DNA of 32,113 bases. Source: Pseudomonadota bacterium. GTDB lineage: Bacteria; Desulfobacterota; Binatia; UBA12015. Location: NCBI GenBank assembly GCA_005777805.1, contig SXLG01000074.1, positions 1 to 32,113 on the forward strand. The letters run 5' to 3'. Shown here piece by piece: positions 7,861 to 15,505 of this stretch (positions are counted from its first letter, which is position 1; each line of letters opens with the position of its first letter). A program made the translations under genes and the position numbers. The notes under the pieces are model-generated. The model saw only the letters and a program-made list of their open reading frames with translations, did no database searches and had not been told where the DNA came from.

Positions 7861-8289
7861 ATGACCGACATCGACCGCAGCGACGATCTTCGCCTCGAAC
7901 ACACGGCCATCGGTGTCACCGGGCGCATTCTCTTCACTCTCATCTTCTTCCTCTCGGGAATCACCCATTTCACCGACATCGCCGGCTACGTGGCGCTGAT
8001 GCCCGAGGTGATTCCGGGGCGGACCTTCTGGGTGCTGATCTCGGGTGTGGTCGAGTTGGCCGGGGCAGGGATGGTGTTGCTCAACCGCCGGCCGCGGCTC
8101 GGCGCATGGCTGCTCGTGCTCTTCCTCGTGCCCGTCACGCTCACCGTGCACGGCACGGGGATCGCGACCGAGACGGATGCGCGCTTGCGGGCCATCCAGC
8201 TCTCGTTCTTCCTCAAGGGGATGACCATGACCGGCGCAGCACTGCTCATCACCCAGCTCGGCGTGCACCCGTCCCGCCGGGCGGCCTGA
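7861..8289 (+). CDS. DoxX-family integral membrane protein
   Basis: 142 residues, ATG with GGGAGGG upstream. Four hydrophobic segments are visible at about residues 20-42, 55-74, 80-98 and 115-133, as in the small DoxX family. ILFTLIFFLSGITHF and ELAGAGMVLLN are characteristic of DoxX first and second helices. DoxX proteins sit in the cytoplasmic membrane; members have been linked to quinone-type oxidoreduction and to oxidative-stress complexes, but the biochemical role of this branch is not established. It is followed 18 bp later by a glutathione-transferase gene on the same strand, which suggests co-expression in a redox or detoxification context. Confidence 0.85.
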   Translation: MTDIDRSDDLRLEHTAIGVTGRILFTLIFFLSGITHFTDIAGYVALMPEVIPGRTFWVLISGVVELAGAGMVLLNRRPRLGAWLLVLFLVPVTLTVHGTGIATETDARLRAIQLSFFLKGMTMTGAALLITQLGVHPSRRAA

Positions 8290-8307
8290 AGATCGGCACG
8301 CGGCGCC

Positions 8308-9057
8308 GTGACCGAGCCCGTCTGCATCGTCGGCAGCACTCTCTCGCCCTACGTCCGCAAGGTTCTGGTGATGCTCGACCTCAAGGGTGTCGCCTATGTG
8401 ATTGATCCGATCGTGCCCTTCCTGGGTGACGAGCGCTTCTCCGCGCTGAGCCCGCTGCGGCGGGTGCCCGTCCTGCTCGACGATCGGGTGACGCTCTCGG
8501 ATTCGTCCGTCATCTGCCAGTACCTCGAGGACCGCTACCCAAAACCCGCGCTCTACCCGGCCGACATCGCCGTCCGGGCGGGGGCGCGCTGGCTCGAGGA
8601 GTATGCCGACAGCCGGCTTGGCGATGTCTTCGTCTGGGGGCTCTTCAACGAGCGGGCGATCAAGCCCTTCGTCTGGGGGAGGTCCACCGACACCGCGCGT
8701 GTCGAACGCATCTTGCGTGACGATGTCCCGGCTGTTCTCGATTACCTCGAGACGCAGGCCCCGGCGGCGGGCTTCCTGTGCGGCGAACTCTCGATCGCCG
8801 ACATCTCGATCGCCGCGTTCTTTCGCACCGCGGCCCTGGCCGGCTTCACCATCGACGTCGGGCGCTGGCCCCTCTGCGCGGCGCACGTCGAGCGGGTGCT
8901 CGGGCTGCCGGCCTTTGTCCGACTGCGGCCCTTCGAGGATTGCTGCATGCGGAGCGCGCCGGCGAATCACCGCAGCGCCCTAGCCGCGGTCGGGGCGCCG
9001 CTTAGTGATGAGACCTTCGGCACCGCGACTCCGCGGCCGGGCTTCTTCGGCCTCTAG
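8308..9057 (+). CDS. Glutathione S-transferase family protein
   Basis: 249 residues from GTG 8308. The N-terminal thioredoxin-like domain (about 1-80) has STLSPYVRKV with a Ser near residue 10-13 in the catalytic position, the cis-Pro motif RRVPVLLDD, and LSDSSVICQYLED, which is the glutathione-gamma-glutamyl contact (the S-x-x-I pattern). The helical C-terminal domain contains the capping motif LSIADISIAAFFRTA. Together these mark a cytosolic GST that conjugates or reduces with glutathione. The last 35 residues after the helical domain are an unmatched tail. It lies 18 bp after the DoxX gene. The substrate class cannot be called. Confidence 0.87.
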   Translation: MTEPVCIVGSTLSPYVRKVLVMLDLKGVAYVIDPIVPFLGDERFSALSPLRRVPVLLDDRVTLSDSSVICQYLEDRYPKPALYPADIAVRAGARWLEEYADSRLGDVFVWGLFNERAIKPFVWGRSTDTARVERILRDDVPAVLDYLETQAPAAGFLCGELSIADISIAAFFRTAALAGFTIDVGRWPLCAAHVERVLGLPAFVRLRPFEDCCMRSAPANHRSALAAVGAPLSDETFGTATPRPGFFGL

Positions 9058-9171
9058 CCCTGCCGCGCTCCCCTGCTGCTGTGCGCGTGCGGCTTGCAAT
9101 GTCTCCATCGCATGGAAAGCTCGCCGCGTCCTTGGCCCGCACACGCCGGCCCCAAACCAGGAGGCATCGCG

Positions 9172-9828
9172 ATGGATCTCGCTACCGTCGATCATCTGCT
9201 CACCACCACCCGGTCGGTGCGCAAGCGGCTCGATTTCACCAAGCCGGTCGATCCGAAGGTCGTCATGCGCTGTCTCGAGATCGCGATGCAGGCGCCGACG
9301 GGCTCGAATATGCAGGGTTGGTCGTTTGTGGTGGTGACCGACGCCGGTCGGCGCCGGGCCATCGCCGATCTCTACCGCAAGGCGTTCGAGCTCTACGCCA
9401 CCAACGCGGGGATGCGGCCGGCCTACGCGACGGACGATCCGCGCGCGGCGCAGCAGTCGCGGGTGGTCGATTCGGCGGTATACCTGGCCGAGCATATGCA
9501 CGAGGCCCCGGTCTTCGTGATCCCCTGCATCGAGGGGCGGGTCGAGACCGCCGGCGCGGCCTTCCAGGCGTCAATCTACGGTTCAATCCTGCCCGCGGCA
9601 TGGTCGTTCATGCTGGCGCTGCGCGCGCGCGGCCTCGGCACGGCCTGGACCACATTGCATCTGCTCCACGAGAAGGAAGCGGCGGCGGCGCTCGGCATTC
9701 CCGAGACGGTCACGCAGGCGGCACTCTTCCCGGTCGCGCACTTCACAGGCAGTGACTTCAAGCCCGCGCGTCGGCTCCCGGCGAGTCAACTCGTACACTG
9801 GGACGCCTGGGGCACGCATCGGAGTTGA
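9172..9828 (+). CDS. Nitroreductase-family FMN oxidoreductase
   Basis: 218 residues from ATG 9172, chosen over upstream in-frame starts because AGGAGG lies 8 bp before it. FMN contacts are visible as TTRSVRKRLDF at residues 8-18 (the R-R/K-x-R phosphate site) and APTGSNMQGWSF around 40-51. The C-terminal half has the expected LRARGLGTAWTT segment, the strand-helix that packs on the flavin, followed by a dimerisation tail. Such enzymes reduce nitro groups, quinones or enoyl-type substrates with NAD(P)H, in the cytoplasm as dimers. It stands between a GST and an FAH-family gene, consistent with breakdown of xenobiotics or aromatics, but the physiological acceptor is unknown. Confidence 0.88.
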   Translation: MDLATVDHLLTTTRSVRKRLDFTKPVDPKVVMRCLEIAMQAPTGSNMQGWSFVVVTDAGRRRAIADLYRKAFELYATNAGMRPAYATDDPRAAQQSRVVDSAVYLAEHMHEAPVFVIPCIEGRVETAGAAFQASIYGSILPAAWSFMLALRARGLGTAWTTLHLLHEKEAAAALGIPETVTQAALFPVAHFTGSDFKPARRLPASQLVHWDAWGTHRS

Positions 9829-9898
9829 GCGCGGGACTGGGGGGCTGTGGTCGATGCTCGTTCAGGGGCGGGCGGTGGCGCCGAAGCACGAGTCACCC

Positions 9899-9908
9899 CA
9901 AATATTTG
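9899..9908. promoter_or_regulatory. A/T-rich palindrome upstream of the FAH-family gene
   Basis: CAAATATTTG is a perfect 10-bp palindrome in an otherwise very GC-rich spacer. TTGACA overlaps its right half at 9906-9911, but no good -10 follows at 17 bp, so I call it a possible operator or upstream promoter element rather than a promoter. Confidence 0.3.
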
Positions 9909-9967
9909 ACACGTGCTCCAGGTTTGACGCGAGGCGACGCCGGGCGGCGGCACGGCCGGGAGGAGGC

Positions 9968-10042
9968 ATGAGGCTCCTCACGATTCGCCTACGCGGCGAG
10001 CAGCCGCGACGGTGCCGCCGTGCGCAGAGGACGCCGGCATGA
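9968..10042 (+). CDS. Possible 24-residue leader peptide, a duplicated copy of the FAH gene start
   Basis: ATG 9968 is preceded by GGGAGGAGG, a stronger ribosome site than that of the main gene. The frame encodes the same first 12 residues as the downstream FAH-family protein (MRLLTIRLRGEQ), then diverges and stops at TGA 10040-10042. That stop overlaps the downstream start codon as ATGA. The two 36-bp copies (9968-10003 and 10039-10074, offset 71 bp) differ at three bases, all synonymous. It could be a translationally coupled leader or just a decayed duplication; expression is unproven. Confidence 0.4.
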   Translation: MRLLTIRLRGEQPRRCRRAQRTPA

Positions 10043-11001
10043 GGCTCCTCACGATTCGCTTGCGCGGCGAGCAACGGCTGGTCGGGCAGAGTGCCCCGGA
10101 GACGTTGCTCGACTTGAACCGTACCTGCGAGTTGCGCCTTGCCGAGCGGGGCGAGAGCCGGGCGCGGGCCCGTGCGGCGGCCGAGTTGCCCCCCGAGATG
10201 GTCGCCTTTCTCGAAGGTGGCGAGGCCGCGCTGGTCGCGGCGCGCCATGCGCTGGCATTCGGCTCCGATCTGGTGCTGCGCGATCGCGAACGCGCCCAGG
10301 CGGCGGGAGTACTGGTCGCCAGGGATGAGCCCGGACTTGAATGGCTGGCACCTGTGCCGGCGCCGCGCAGCGTGCTCGCGGTGGCGGTCAACTACCGAGA
10401 CCACGCCGCCGAGATGGGGCGCGAGCTGCCGGTGCGGCCCAGGATCTTTGCCAAGGTTGCGAGCTGCATCATCGGCACCGGCGCGCCGATCGTACGGCCC
10501 CGGGTGAGTCAGTTCGTCGACTGGGAGGGCGAGCTCTGTGCGGTGATCGGGCGTCCGGCCCGTCACGTGGCCGCCGCCGACGCGCTCGATTTCGTGGCCG
10601 GCTACACGATCGGCAACGACGTGACGGCACGCGATTGGCAGCTCCATTCCCCGACCCTGATGATGGGCAAGGGTTTCGACACCTTTGGCCCGCTCGGACC
10701 GGTCCTGGTCACGCGCGATGAGGTGCCCGACCCGCAGAGTCTCGAGATTCGCACGCTGGTCAAGGGCGTGGTCAAGCAGGACTCGAACACGCGTCACATG
10801 ATCTTCAGCACGGCCCAGATCATCGAGTATCTCTCGGCGGCCTTCACGCTCCGGCCCGGCGACGTGATCTTCACCGGCACGCCGCCGGGTGTGGGTGCGG
10901 GCCGCGAGCCGCCCGAGTCGCTTGCCTGCGGTGACGTCGTCCGGGTCGAGATCAGCAGTCTTGGCGCGCTCGAGAACCCGGTGATCGATGAGCCCGCTTG
11001 A
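10039..11001 (+). CDS. Fumarylacetoacetate hydrolase (FAH) family protein
   Basis: 320 residues from ATG 10039. The N-terminal ~105 residues form the variable domain. The catalytic FAH fold then shows VNYRDHAAEMG (His122), the metal-binding acids in VDWEGELCAVIG (Glu163, Glu165) and IGNDVTARDWQ (Asp194), and the late GDVIFTGTPPGVG motif. Family members hydrolyse C-C bonds of beta-diketo acids or isomerise/decarboxylate 2-hydroxydienoates in aromatic meta-cleavage pathways, using Mg2+ or Ca2+. This one fits the 2-hydroxyhepta-2,4-diene-1,7-dioate isomerase-like branch, but the substrate is not resolved. Its own upstream region lacks a good ribosome site, so it may depend on re-initiation after the overlapping 24-codon frame. 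Confidence 0.88.
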   Translation: MRLLTIRLRGEQRLVGQSAPETLLDLNRTCELRLAERGESRARARAAAELPPEMVAFLEGGEAALVAARHALAFGSDLVLRDRERAQAAGVLVARDEPGLEWLAPVPAPRSVLAVAVNYRDHAAEMGRELPVRPRIFAKVASCIIGTGAPIVRPRVSQFVDWEGELCAVIGRPARHVAAADALDFVAGYTIGNDVTARDWQLHSPTLMMGKGFDTFGPLGPVLVTRDEVPDPQSLEIRTLVKGVVKQDSNTRHMIFSTAQIIEYLSAAFTLRPGDVIFTGTPPGVGAGREPPESLACGDVVRVEISSLGALENPVIDEPA

Positions 11002-11086
11002 ACCAGGCGGCCGGGGCGGGTGCGGCGCTGCCGTGGCGATGTCGACTGCAACGCCCTCCGCTCTCTGCTAGCCGGCGCACGGGATC

Positions 11087-13213
11087 ATGCCGGAAATCAC
11101 GCTACCCGACGGCTCGGTGAAGACCTTCCCCGGGCCGGTGACAGCAGCCGAGGTCGCGGCGTCGATTGGTGCCGGGCTGGCCAAGGCGGCACTCGGGTGT
11201 CGCGTCGACGGCCGTTTGCGCGACCTGTCGACGCGGCTCGAAGCCGACTGCCGGCTCGAGCTCGTGACGGAGAAGAAGCGCTCGGGCGAGCTCGATCCCG
11301 ACGCCATTTGGCTCCTGCGCCACTCGGCGGCGCACGTCATGGCCGAGGCGATCATCAAGCTCGTTCCCGGGGTCGAGCTGGTCTATGGCCCTCCGGTCGA
11401 GAATGGTTTTTTCTACGACCTGCGTCTGCCCGAGGGACTGGCCCTCTCGTCGAACGAGTTCGCGGCGATCGAGCAGGAGATGGCCGGGGTGATCGCGGCC
11501 GACCGCCCTTTCCGGCGCGTCGAACTCGATGCCGAAGCCGGCCTGGCTCGCGTTCGCGCCGAGCGTAACAAGTACAAGATCGACAACGCCGAGCGTGCGC
11601 TCTCGGGCCATCGTCATGACGCGCGCGAGGCCGAGGCCCCTGATGCGCCGCAGGTCACGCTCTCGTTCTACGCCACCGGTGAGCCGGGCCGGGACTTCGA
11701 GGACCTGTGCGGCGGACCGCACCTCCCCAGCACTGGCCGGATTGGCGCCTTCAAGCTGATGTCCCTCGCCAGCAGCTACTGGCACGGTGACGCCGATTCG
11801 GACCGCTTGCTGCGCGTCTACGGTACGGCCTTCTTTCGCAAGGAAGATCTGGCGAGCCACCTCGAGCGGCTCGACGAAGCGCGCCGGCGTGATCATCGCG
11901 TGATCGGCCAGCGCCAGCGTCTGTTTGTGATCGACGAGCTGGTCGGCCAGGGCCTCGTGCTGTGGACGCCCGAGGGCTCGATCCTGCGCCAGGAACTTCA
12001 GAGCTTTATCTCGACGGAACTCACCCGCCAGGGCTACAAGCAGGTGTTCACTCCGCATATCGGCAAGCTCGGGCTCTACCGCCAGAGCGGCCACTATCCG
12101 TACTACATCGATTCACAGTACCCGCCGCTGGTCGAGCGCGAGACCACCGAGGCGCTTGCCGAGGAGGGCGCGAGCTGTGCCGAGCTGACCCGACGCCTCA
12201 CCACAGGCGAGGTCGATGGCTACCTGCTCAAGCCGATGAACTGCCCGCATCACATCCGGATTTTCGCCAGCCGGCCGCACTCCTACCGCGATCTGCCGGT
12301 GCGACTGGCCGAGTTCGGCACCGTCTACCGCTGGGAGCAGTCGGGCGAACTCAACGGCATGGTGCGGGTGCGGGGCTTCACGCAGGACGACGCCCACCTC
12401 TTCTGCAGCGAGGACCAGGTCGCGGACGAGATTCGCGGCTGCCTCGGACTGGTCCGCACGGTGCTCGGCACGCTCGGACTCGACAGCTACCGCGTCCGCG
12501 TCGGCCTGCGCGACCTCGACTCGGGCAAGTACACGGGCTCGGCTGACGTCTGGGACAAGGCCGAGGAGGCCTGCCGGGCCGCGGCCCGCACGCTGGGCGT
12601 GCCCTTCACCGAGGAGCCGGGCGAGGCCGCGTTCTACGGCCCGAAGATCGATTTCGTGGTGCGCGATGCGATCGGCCGCGAGTGGCAGCTCGGCACCGTG
12701 CAGGTCGACTATAATCTTCCCGAGCGTTTCGATCTGAGCTACGTCGGCCGCGACAATCAGAAGCATCGGCCGGTGATGATCCACCGCGCGCCCTTTGGTT
12801 CGATGGAACGCTTCTGCGGCGTGCTGATCGAGCATTTCGCGGGCGCTTTCCCGACCTGGCTCGCGCCCGAGCAGGTGCGGGTGCTGCCCGTGGCCGAGCG
12901 GAGTGCGGCGTACGCCGCCCAGGTCCATGCGGCGCTGCGCGAGGCGGGTGTGCGAGCCGTGCTCGATGACTCCGACGAGCGCCTGCAGGGCCGCATCCGA
13001 GACGCCGCCGAGGAGCGCGTGCCCTACATGGCGATCGTCGGGCCGCGCGATGCCGAGGCCGGCACGGTCTCGGTTCGGGCGCGCGGCATCCAGAAGGATC
13101 TCGGTGCTTTGCCACTCGACGACTTCGTGGCGGCGGTCGCGGCCGAGATCGCGACTCGCGGTGCCCGCCGGGTGACGGAGCGCTTCGAGGCCGCGCCAGC
13201 AGCGGTCTCCTGA
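11087..13213 (+). CDS. thrS: Threonyl-tRNA synthetase
   Basis: 708 residues, a little longer than the usual ~640. Domains in order: TGS (about 1-62); editing/SAD domain with HSAAH (His79, His83) and the DLCGGPH motif near 207-212; class II catalytic core from about 270, with the zinc ligands Cys386 (NCPHH), His437 (TQDDAH) and the His of MIHRAPFGS; and an anticodon-binding domain in the last ~115 residues. It charges tRNA-Thr in the cytoplasm. Between the GHYPYY segment and LKPMNCP there is an extra stretch of about 25 residues relative to the E. coli enzyme (around 343-377), which I see as a lineage insertion. The usual followers infC, rpmI and rplT are absent. Confidence 0.96.
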   Translation: MPEITLPDGSVKTFPGPVTAAEVAASIGAGLAKAALGCRVDGRLRDLSTRLEADCRLELVTEKKRSGELDPDAIWLLRHSAAHVMAEAIIKLVPGVELVYGPPVENGFFYDLRLPEGLALSSNEFAAIEQEMAGVIAADRPFRRVELDAEAGLARVRAERNKYKIDNAERALSGHRHDAREAEAPDAPQVTLSFYATGEPGRDFEDLCGGPHLPSTGRIGAFKLMSLASSYWHGDADSDRLLRVYGTAFFRKEDLASHLERLDEARRRDHRVIGQRQRLFVIDELVGQGLVLWTPEGSILRQELQSFISTELTRQGYKQVFTPHIGKLGLYRQSGHYPYYIDSQYPPLVERETTEALAEEGASCAELTRRLTTGEVDGYLLKPMNCPHHIRIFASRPHSYRDLPVRLAEFGTVYRWEQSGELNGMVRVRGFTQDDAHLFCSEDQVADEIRGCLGLVRTVLGTLGLDSYRVRVGLRDLDSGKYTGSADVWDKAEEACRAAARTLGVPFTEEPGEAAFYGPKIDFVVRDAIGREWQLGTVQVDYNLPERFDLSYVGRDNQKHRPVMIHRAPFGSMERFCGVLIEHFAGAFPTWLAPEQVRVLPVAERSAAYAAQVHAALREAGVRAVLDDSDERLQGRIRDAAEERVPYMAIVGPRDAEAGTVSVRARGIQKDLGALPLDDFVAAVAAEIATRGARRVTERFEAAPAAVS

Positions 13214-13232
13214 CGAAAGAGGAGGAACTCGA

Positions 13233-13844
13233 ATGACGCATTCCTGCGACCGTCGCCGTGCCCGTTTCCGGATCGGCGACGGGAGGCGAGCCGTGGCGCT
13301 CGCCCTCCTGTTCGCGGCCCTGCTGGCGGCCGTTCCGGCGCGGGCGGCCGAACTCGATGGCGTGAGCTTCCCGGATTCGGCGACGCTCGATGACAAACCG
13401 CTGGTCCTCAACGGCCTGGGTCAGCGCATCGCCTACATCTTCGTCAAGATCTATGTCGCAGCACTCTACCTGCCCGAGAAGACAACCGATGCCGAGCAGG
13501 CGATCGCCAGTGACGTGGCCAAGGAAATCGTCATGAAGTTCCAGCGCGCGGTCAGCGGCGACGAGATGCGCACGGCCATGCGCGAGAGTCTGGCCGAGGC
13601 GGCGGGCGACCCCGCGCTCGTCGATCGGGTGCGGACGTTCGAGGGGTGCTTCGACCAGCCGCTCGACGCGGGCGACGTGGTCGCGCTCGACTACCGACCG
13701 GGCCAGGGCACGGCCGTGATCGTCGACGGCAAGGCCAAGGCCACCATCGCCGGCGCCGACTTCATGCGGGCGCTGCTCTCGATCTGGCTCGGTCCGAATC
13801 CCCCCAACCAGTCGCTGAAGGACGGTCTCCTCGGCGACGCTTGA
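13233..13844 (+). CDS. Secreted chalcone-isomerase-like (CHI-fold) protein
   Basis: 203 residues, ATG with GAGGAGG upstream, 19 bp after thrS. Residues 1-38 form a signal peptide (basic start, ALALLFAALLAAV, cleavage near ARA-AE), so it is exported. The mature part follows the bacterial chalcone-isomerase-like pattern: ELDGVSFPDSATLDDKPLVLNGLGQR, split in the protein by the conserved LNG-G block, then IFVKIYVAALYLPE and a C-terminal YRPGQGTAVIVDGK. Bacterial members keep the fold but generally lack flavonoid-isomerase activity and may bind fatty acids; no enzymatic role is assigned here. Its final codons are the first unit of a 72-bp tandem repeat that runs beyond the gene. Confidence 0.85.
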   Translation: MTHSCDRRRARFRIGDGRRAVALALLFAALLAAVPARAAELDGVSFPDSATLDDKPLVLNGLGQRIAYIFVKIYVAALYLPEKTTDAEQAIASDVAKEIVMKFQRAVSGDEMRTAMRESLAEAAGDPALVDRVRTFEGCFDQPLDAGDVVALDYRPGQGTAVIVDGKAKATIAGADFMRALLSIWLGPNPPNQSLKDGLLGDA

Positions 13845-13998
13845 GCCCCGGCGCAGCCTACGAACTCAGGTCGGCAACGCCCGTCGCTGGAGGACGGTCT
13901 CCTTGGCGCGGCTCGAGCCTCAACGCAGCGCACGAACTCAGGTCGGCAACGCCGGTCGCTGAAGGATGGCCTCTTCGCCGACGCTCGAGCCCAGGTCT
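13811..13998 (+). repeat. Three-copy 72-bp tandem repeat starting in the end of the CHI-like gene
   Basis: Units start at 13811, 13883 and 13955, each exactly 72 bp (24 codons) apart; the third is partial. Units 1 and 2 are visibly similar along the whole 72 bp, roughly 80-85% identical, sharing for example ACGAACTCAGGTCGGCAACG. Unit 1 carries the TGA stop of the gene. In units 2 and 3 the equivalent triplet is CGA, so the frame remains open through them and runs into the next gene's frame. This is the clearest multi-copy case of the window-wide pattern. Confidence 0.9.
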
Positions 13999-14132
13999 TT
14001 GGTCTTGTGGCAGCCAGCGGATGCGCTCTGGGGCGGCCCGCACCCGCCGTCGCGCGCTGCGCGGTTGGAACATGGCGGGGAAGGCGTGCCATCCTGCCCG
14101 GGCCAGGGCTTCTTCAGCGCGGAGGACGTGAC

Positions 14133-14636
14133 GTGACACCAGCAGATCTGGTCGAGATCGAACTGATCAAGCAGCTCAAGTATCGCTACATGCGGCTCCT
14201 CGACCAGAAGGGCTGGGACGAGATGGAGGCACTCTTCAGCGCGGATGCCGAGGCGGCCTACAGCGGCGGCAAGTATGCTTTCAGCGGGCCGGATGCGATT
14301 CTCGAGTTCTTTCGCAAGGCGATGGGTCGAACGAGTTTTCTCTCGAGCCATCGCGTGCATCAACCCGAAATCCGCCTGACCTCGGCGACGACGGCGACGG
14401 GCATCTGGGCGCTCGAGGACCGGGTCATCGACACCGAGCGCAACATCACGATCCAGGGCGCGGCGTTCTACGACGACGAGTACGTCAAGTTAAAGGGCGA
14501 GTGGCGCATCCGTCGCACCGGCTACAGCCGCACCTTCGAGGAGGTCTGCCCGCGGGACGGCAAGTCACCGCCCATTCTGACGGCCTCCTTCTGGGGCACC
14601 GCCGGTCGCAGCGACCTCCCGGCGCCGGGAAGCTAG
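14133..14636 (+). CDS. SnoaL/NTF2-like domain protein
   Basis: 167 residues from GTG 14133, chosen because GGAGG lies 7 bp upstream; an upstream in-frame GTG would add an unrelated basic stretch. It has the NTF2-like cone fold pattern of the SnoaL_4 group: an N-terminal helix pair (IELIKQLKYRYMRLLDQKGW), then DEMEALFSADAEA, and the curved sheet (SHRVHQPEIRL, ATGIWALEDRVI, WRIRRTGYSRTFEE). Family members are small polyketide cyclases, hydratases or hydroxysteroid isomerases, or simple ligand-binding proteins, and are frequent in steroid and aromatic catabolic clusters. I cannot identify a catalytic dyad with confidence. Its last 4 bp overlap the convergent vapC-like gene. Confidence 0.8.
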   Translation: MTPADLVEIELIKQLKYRYMRLLDQKGWDEMEALFSADAEAAYSGGKYAFSGPDAILEFFRKAMGRTSFLSSHRVHQPEIRLTSATTATGIWALEDRVIDTERNITIQGAAFYDDEYVKLKGEWRIRRTGYSRTFEEVCPRDGKSPPILTASFWGTAGRSDLPAPGS

Positions 14637-15082
14637 TCCAGCCCGCGTCCGGGCCGGAACGGATTCCGGGCACGGACGGCTGGAAAGCGGGCAAAATCGC
14701 GATCGAGCGTGAGCAGTTCGTTGATCCCATGCTCGACGATCAGGGCGGCGATGTGCGCGTCGTGGGCGAGGTTGCCCCGACCATCGCCATCGCTGAGCAT
14801 GCGCCGGAAGTGGTCGGGGTGTCGCGACCCTTCGCCGAAAATATGCACGCTTGGCGAGGCGAAGAGACCGTCGAGGTTCGTCAACACCGCCTCGAGCGGA
14901 CTCGGTGGAGCAAAGACGCGGGGGTGCGTAACCACCCGCACGAACTCGTAGATGCAGGGCCAGAGCAGCGCCCACGCAGTGGCTCCCTCGGCCAGCTCGC
15001 GGAGCAACGCCGCCGCTTCGCGGTGGTGGGGAGTCTCCTCGCGCCGCGCGTAGACCAGAATGTTCGTATCGAGCGCGATCAC
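14633..15082 (-). CDS. vapC: VapC-type PIN-domain ribonuclease toxin
   Basis: 149 residues from GTG 15082, overlapping the antitoxin stop as GTGA. The PIN acidic residues are visible: Asp5 (MIALDTNILVYA), Glu46 (IYEFVRVV), Asp108 (AHDAHIAAL) and Asp127/Asp129 (LLTLDRDF). These coordinate Mg2+/Mn2+ for RNA cleavage, which in VapC toxins usually targets tRNA or rRNA. The VTHPRVF block is typical of the TIGR00028-like mycobacterial subgroup. The gene is convergent with the SnoaL-like gene and overlaps it by 4 bp. No damage or frameshift is seen, so it should be active unless bound by the upstream antitoxin. Confidence 0.92.
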   Translation of the reverse strand: MIALDTNILVYARREETPHHREAAALLRELAEGATAWALLWPCIYEFVRVVTHPRVFAPPSPLEAVLTNLDGLFASPSVHIFGEGSRHPDHFRRMLSDGDGRGNLAHDAHIAALIVEHGINELLTLDRDFARFPAVRARNPFRPGRGLD

Positions 15083-15321
15083 CGCGGCCGGTCCATCAGA
15101 TCGAAGAGGGCGTTACGGTCCTCGAGTGACACTCCGGGCTGCAGGGTGCCGCGCTCGGTCCGCCAGTCGAGCACGAAGGCAGCGCCGCGCTCGGGGCGCC
15201 GTCGCGCGAGGTGACCCCGCAGGGCCTCTTCGAGCACCTGTCTCAGCGTCGTCTTGTCGTCTGCCGCGCGACGCTTGGCGCGCCGCAGAAGGTCGTCGTT
15301 CAATTCGACCGTCGTCCTCAT
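15079..15321 (-). CDS. vapB: VapB-type ribbon-helix-helix antitoxin
   Basis: 80 residues from ATG 15321; in-frame ATGs at 15330 and 15360 are possible but lie inside the operator. The N-terminus MRTTVELNDDLLRRAKRRA is a ribbon-helix-helix DNA-binding unit: one strand followed by two helices. The C-terminal half (WRTERGTLQPGVSLEDRNA) is the disordered toxin-wrapping tail expected for VapB. It overlaps vapC by 4 bp, ensuring coupled translation with antitoxin first. It is predicted to bind the perfect 14-bp inverted repeat directly at its start codon, with affinity rising in complex with VapC. Confidence 0.9.
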   Translation of the reverse strand: MRTTVELNDDLLRRAKRRAADDKTTLRQVLEEALRGHLARRRPERGAAFVLDWRTERGTLQPGVSLEDRNALFDLMDRPR

Positions 15322-15357
15322 GCATAAACCCATATCGTGAGGTATGGGTTTATGCAA
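15319..15357 (-). promoter_or_regulatory. vapBC operator-promoter with leaderless start
   Basis: A perfect inverted repeat has 14-bp arms TGCATAAACCCATA (15321-15334) and its complement (15343-15356), with an 8-bp spacer. On the minus strand TTGCAT (15352-15357) and TATGGG (15329-15334) lie 17 bp apart, one in each arm. Seven bases after the -10 comes the ATG of vapB at 15321. There is no ribosome site, which suggests a leaderless transcript. The operator, promoter and start codon are therefore one 39-bp element. Confidence 0.72.
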
Positions 15358-15505
15358 CATGACCTCCGACTCGCGCGGGCAAGGCGCCGAGCCGTCAGTC
15401 GGCGCGGGTCTCCAGCCGCGCTCGGGCGCGTGGCCGGGGGCGTGAGCCGCGAGCCGTTCGATGCCCCGGTGCCCCTCCGGAGGGATCGGCTGTAGCCCGC
15501 GGGCG

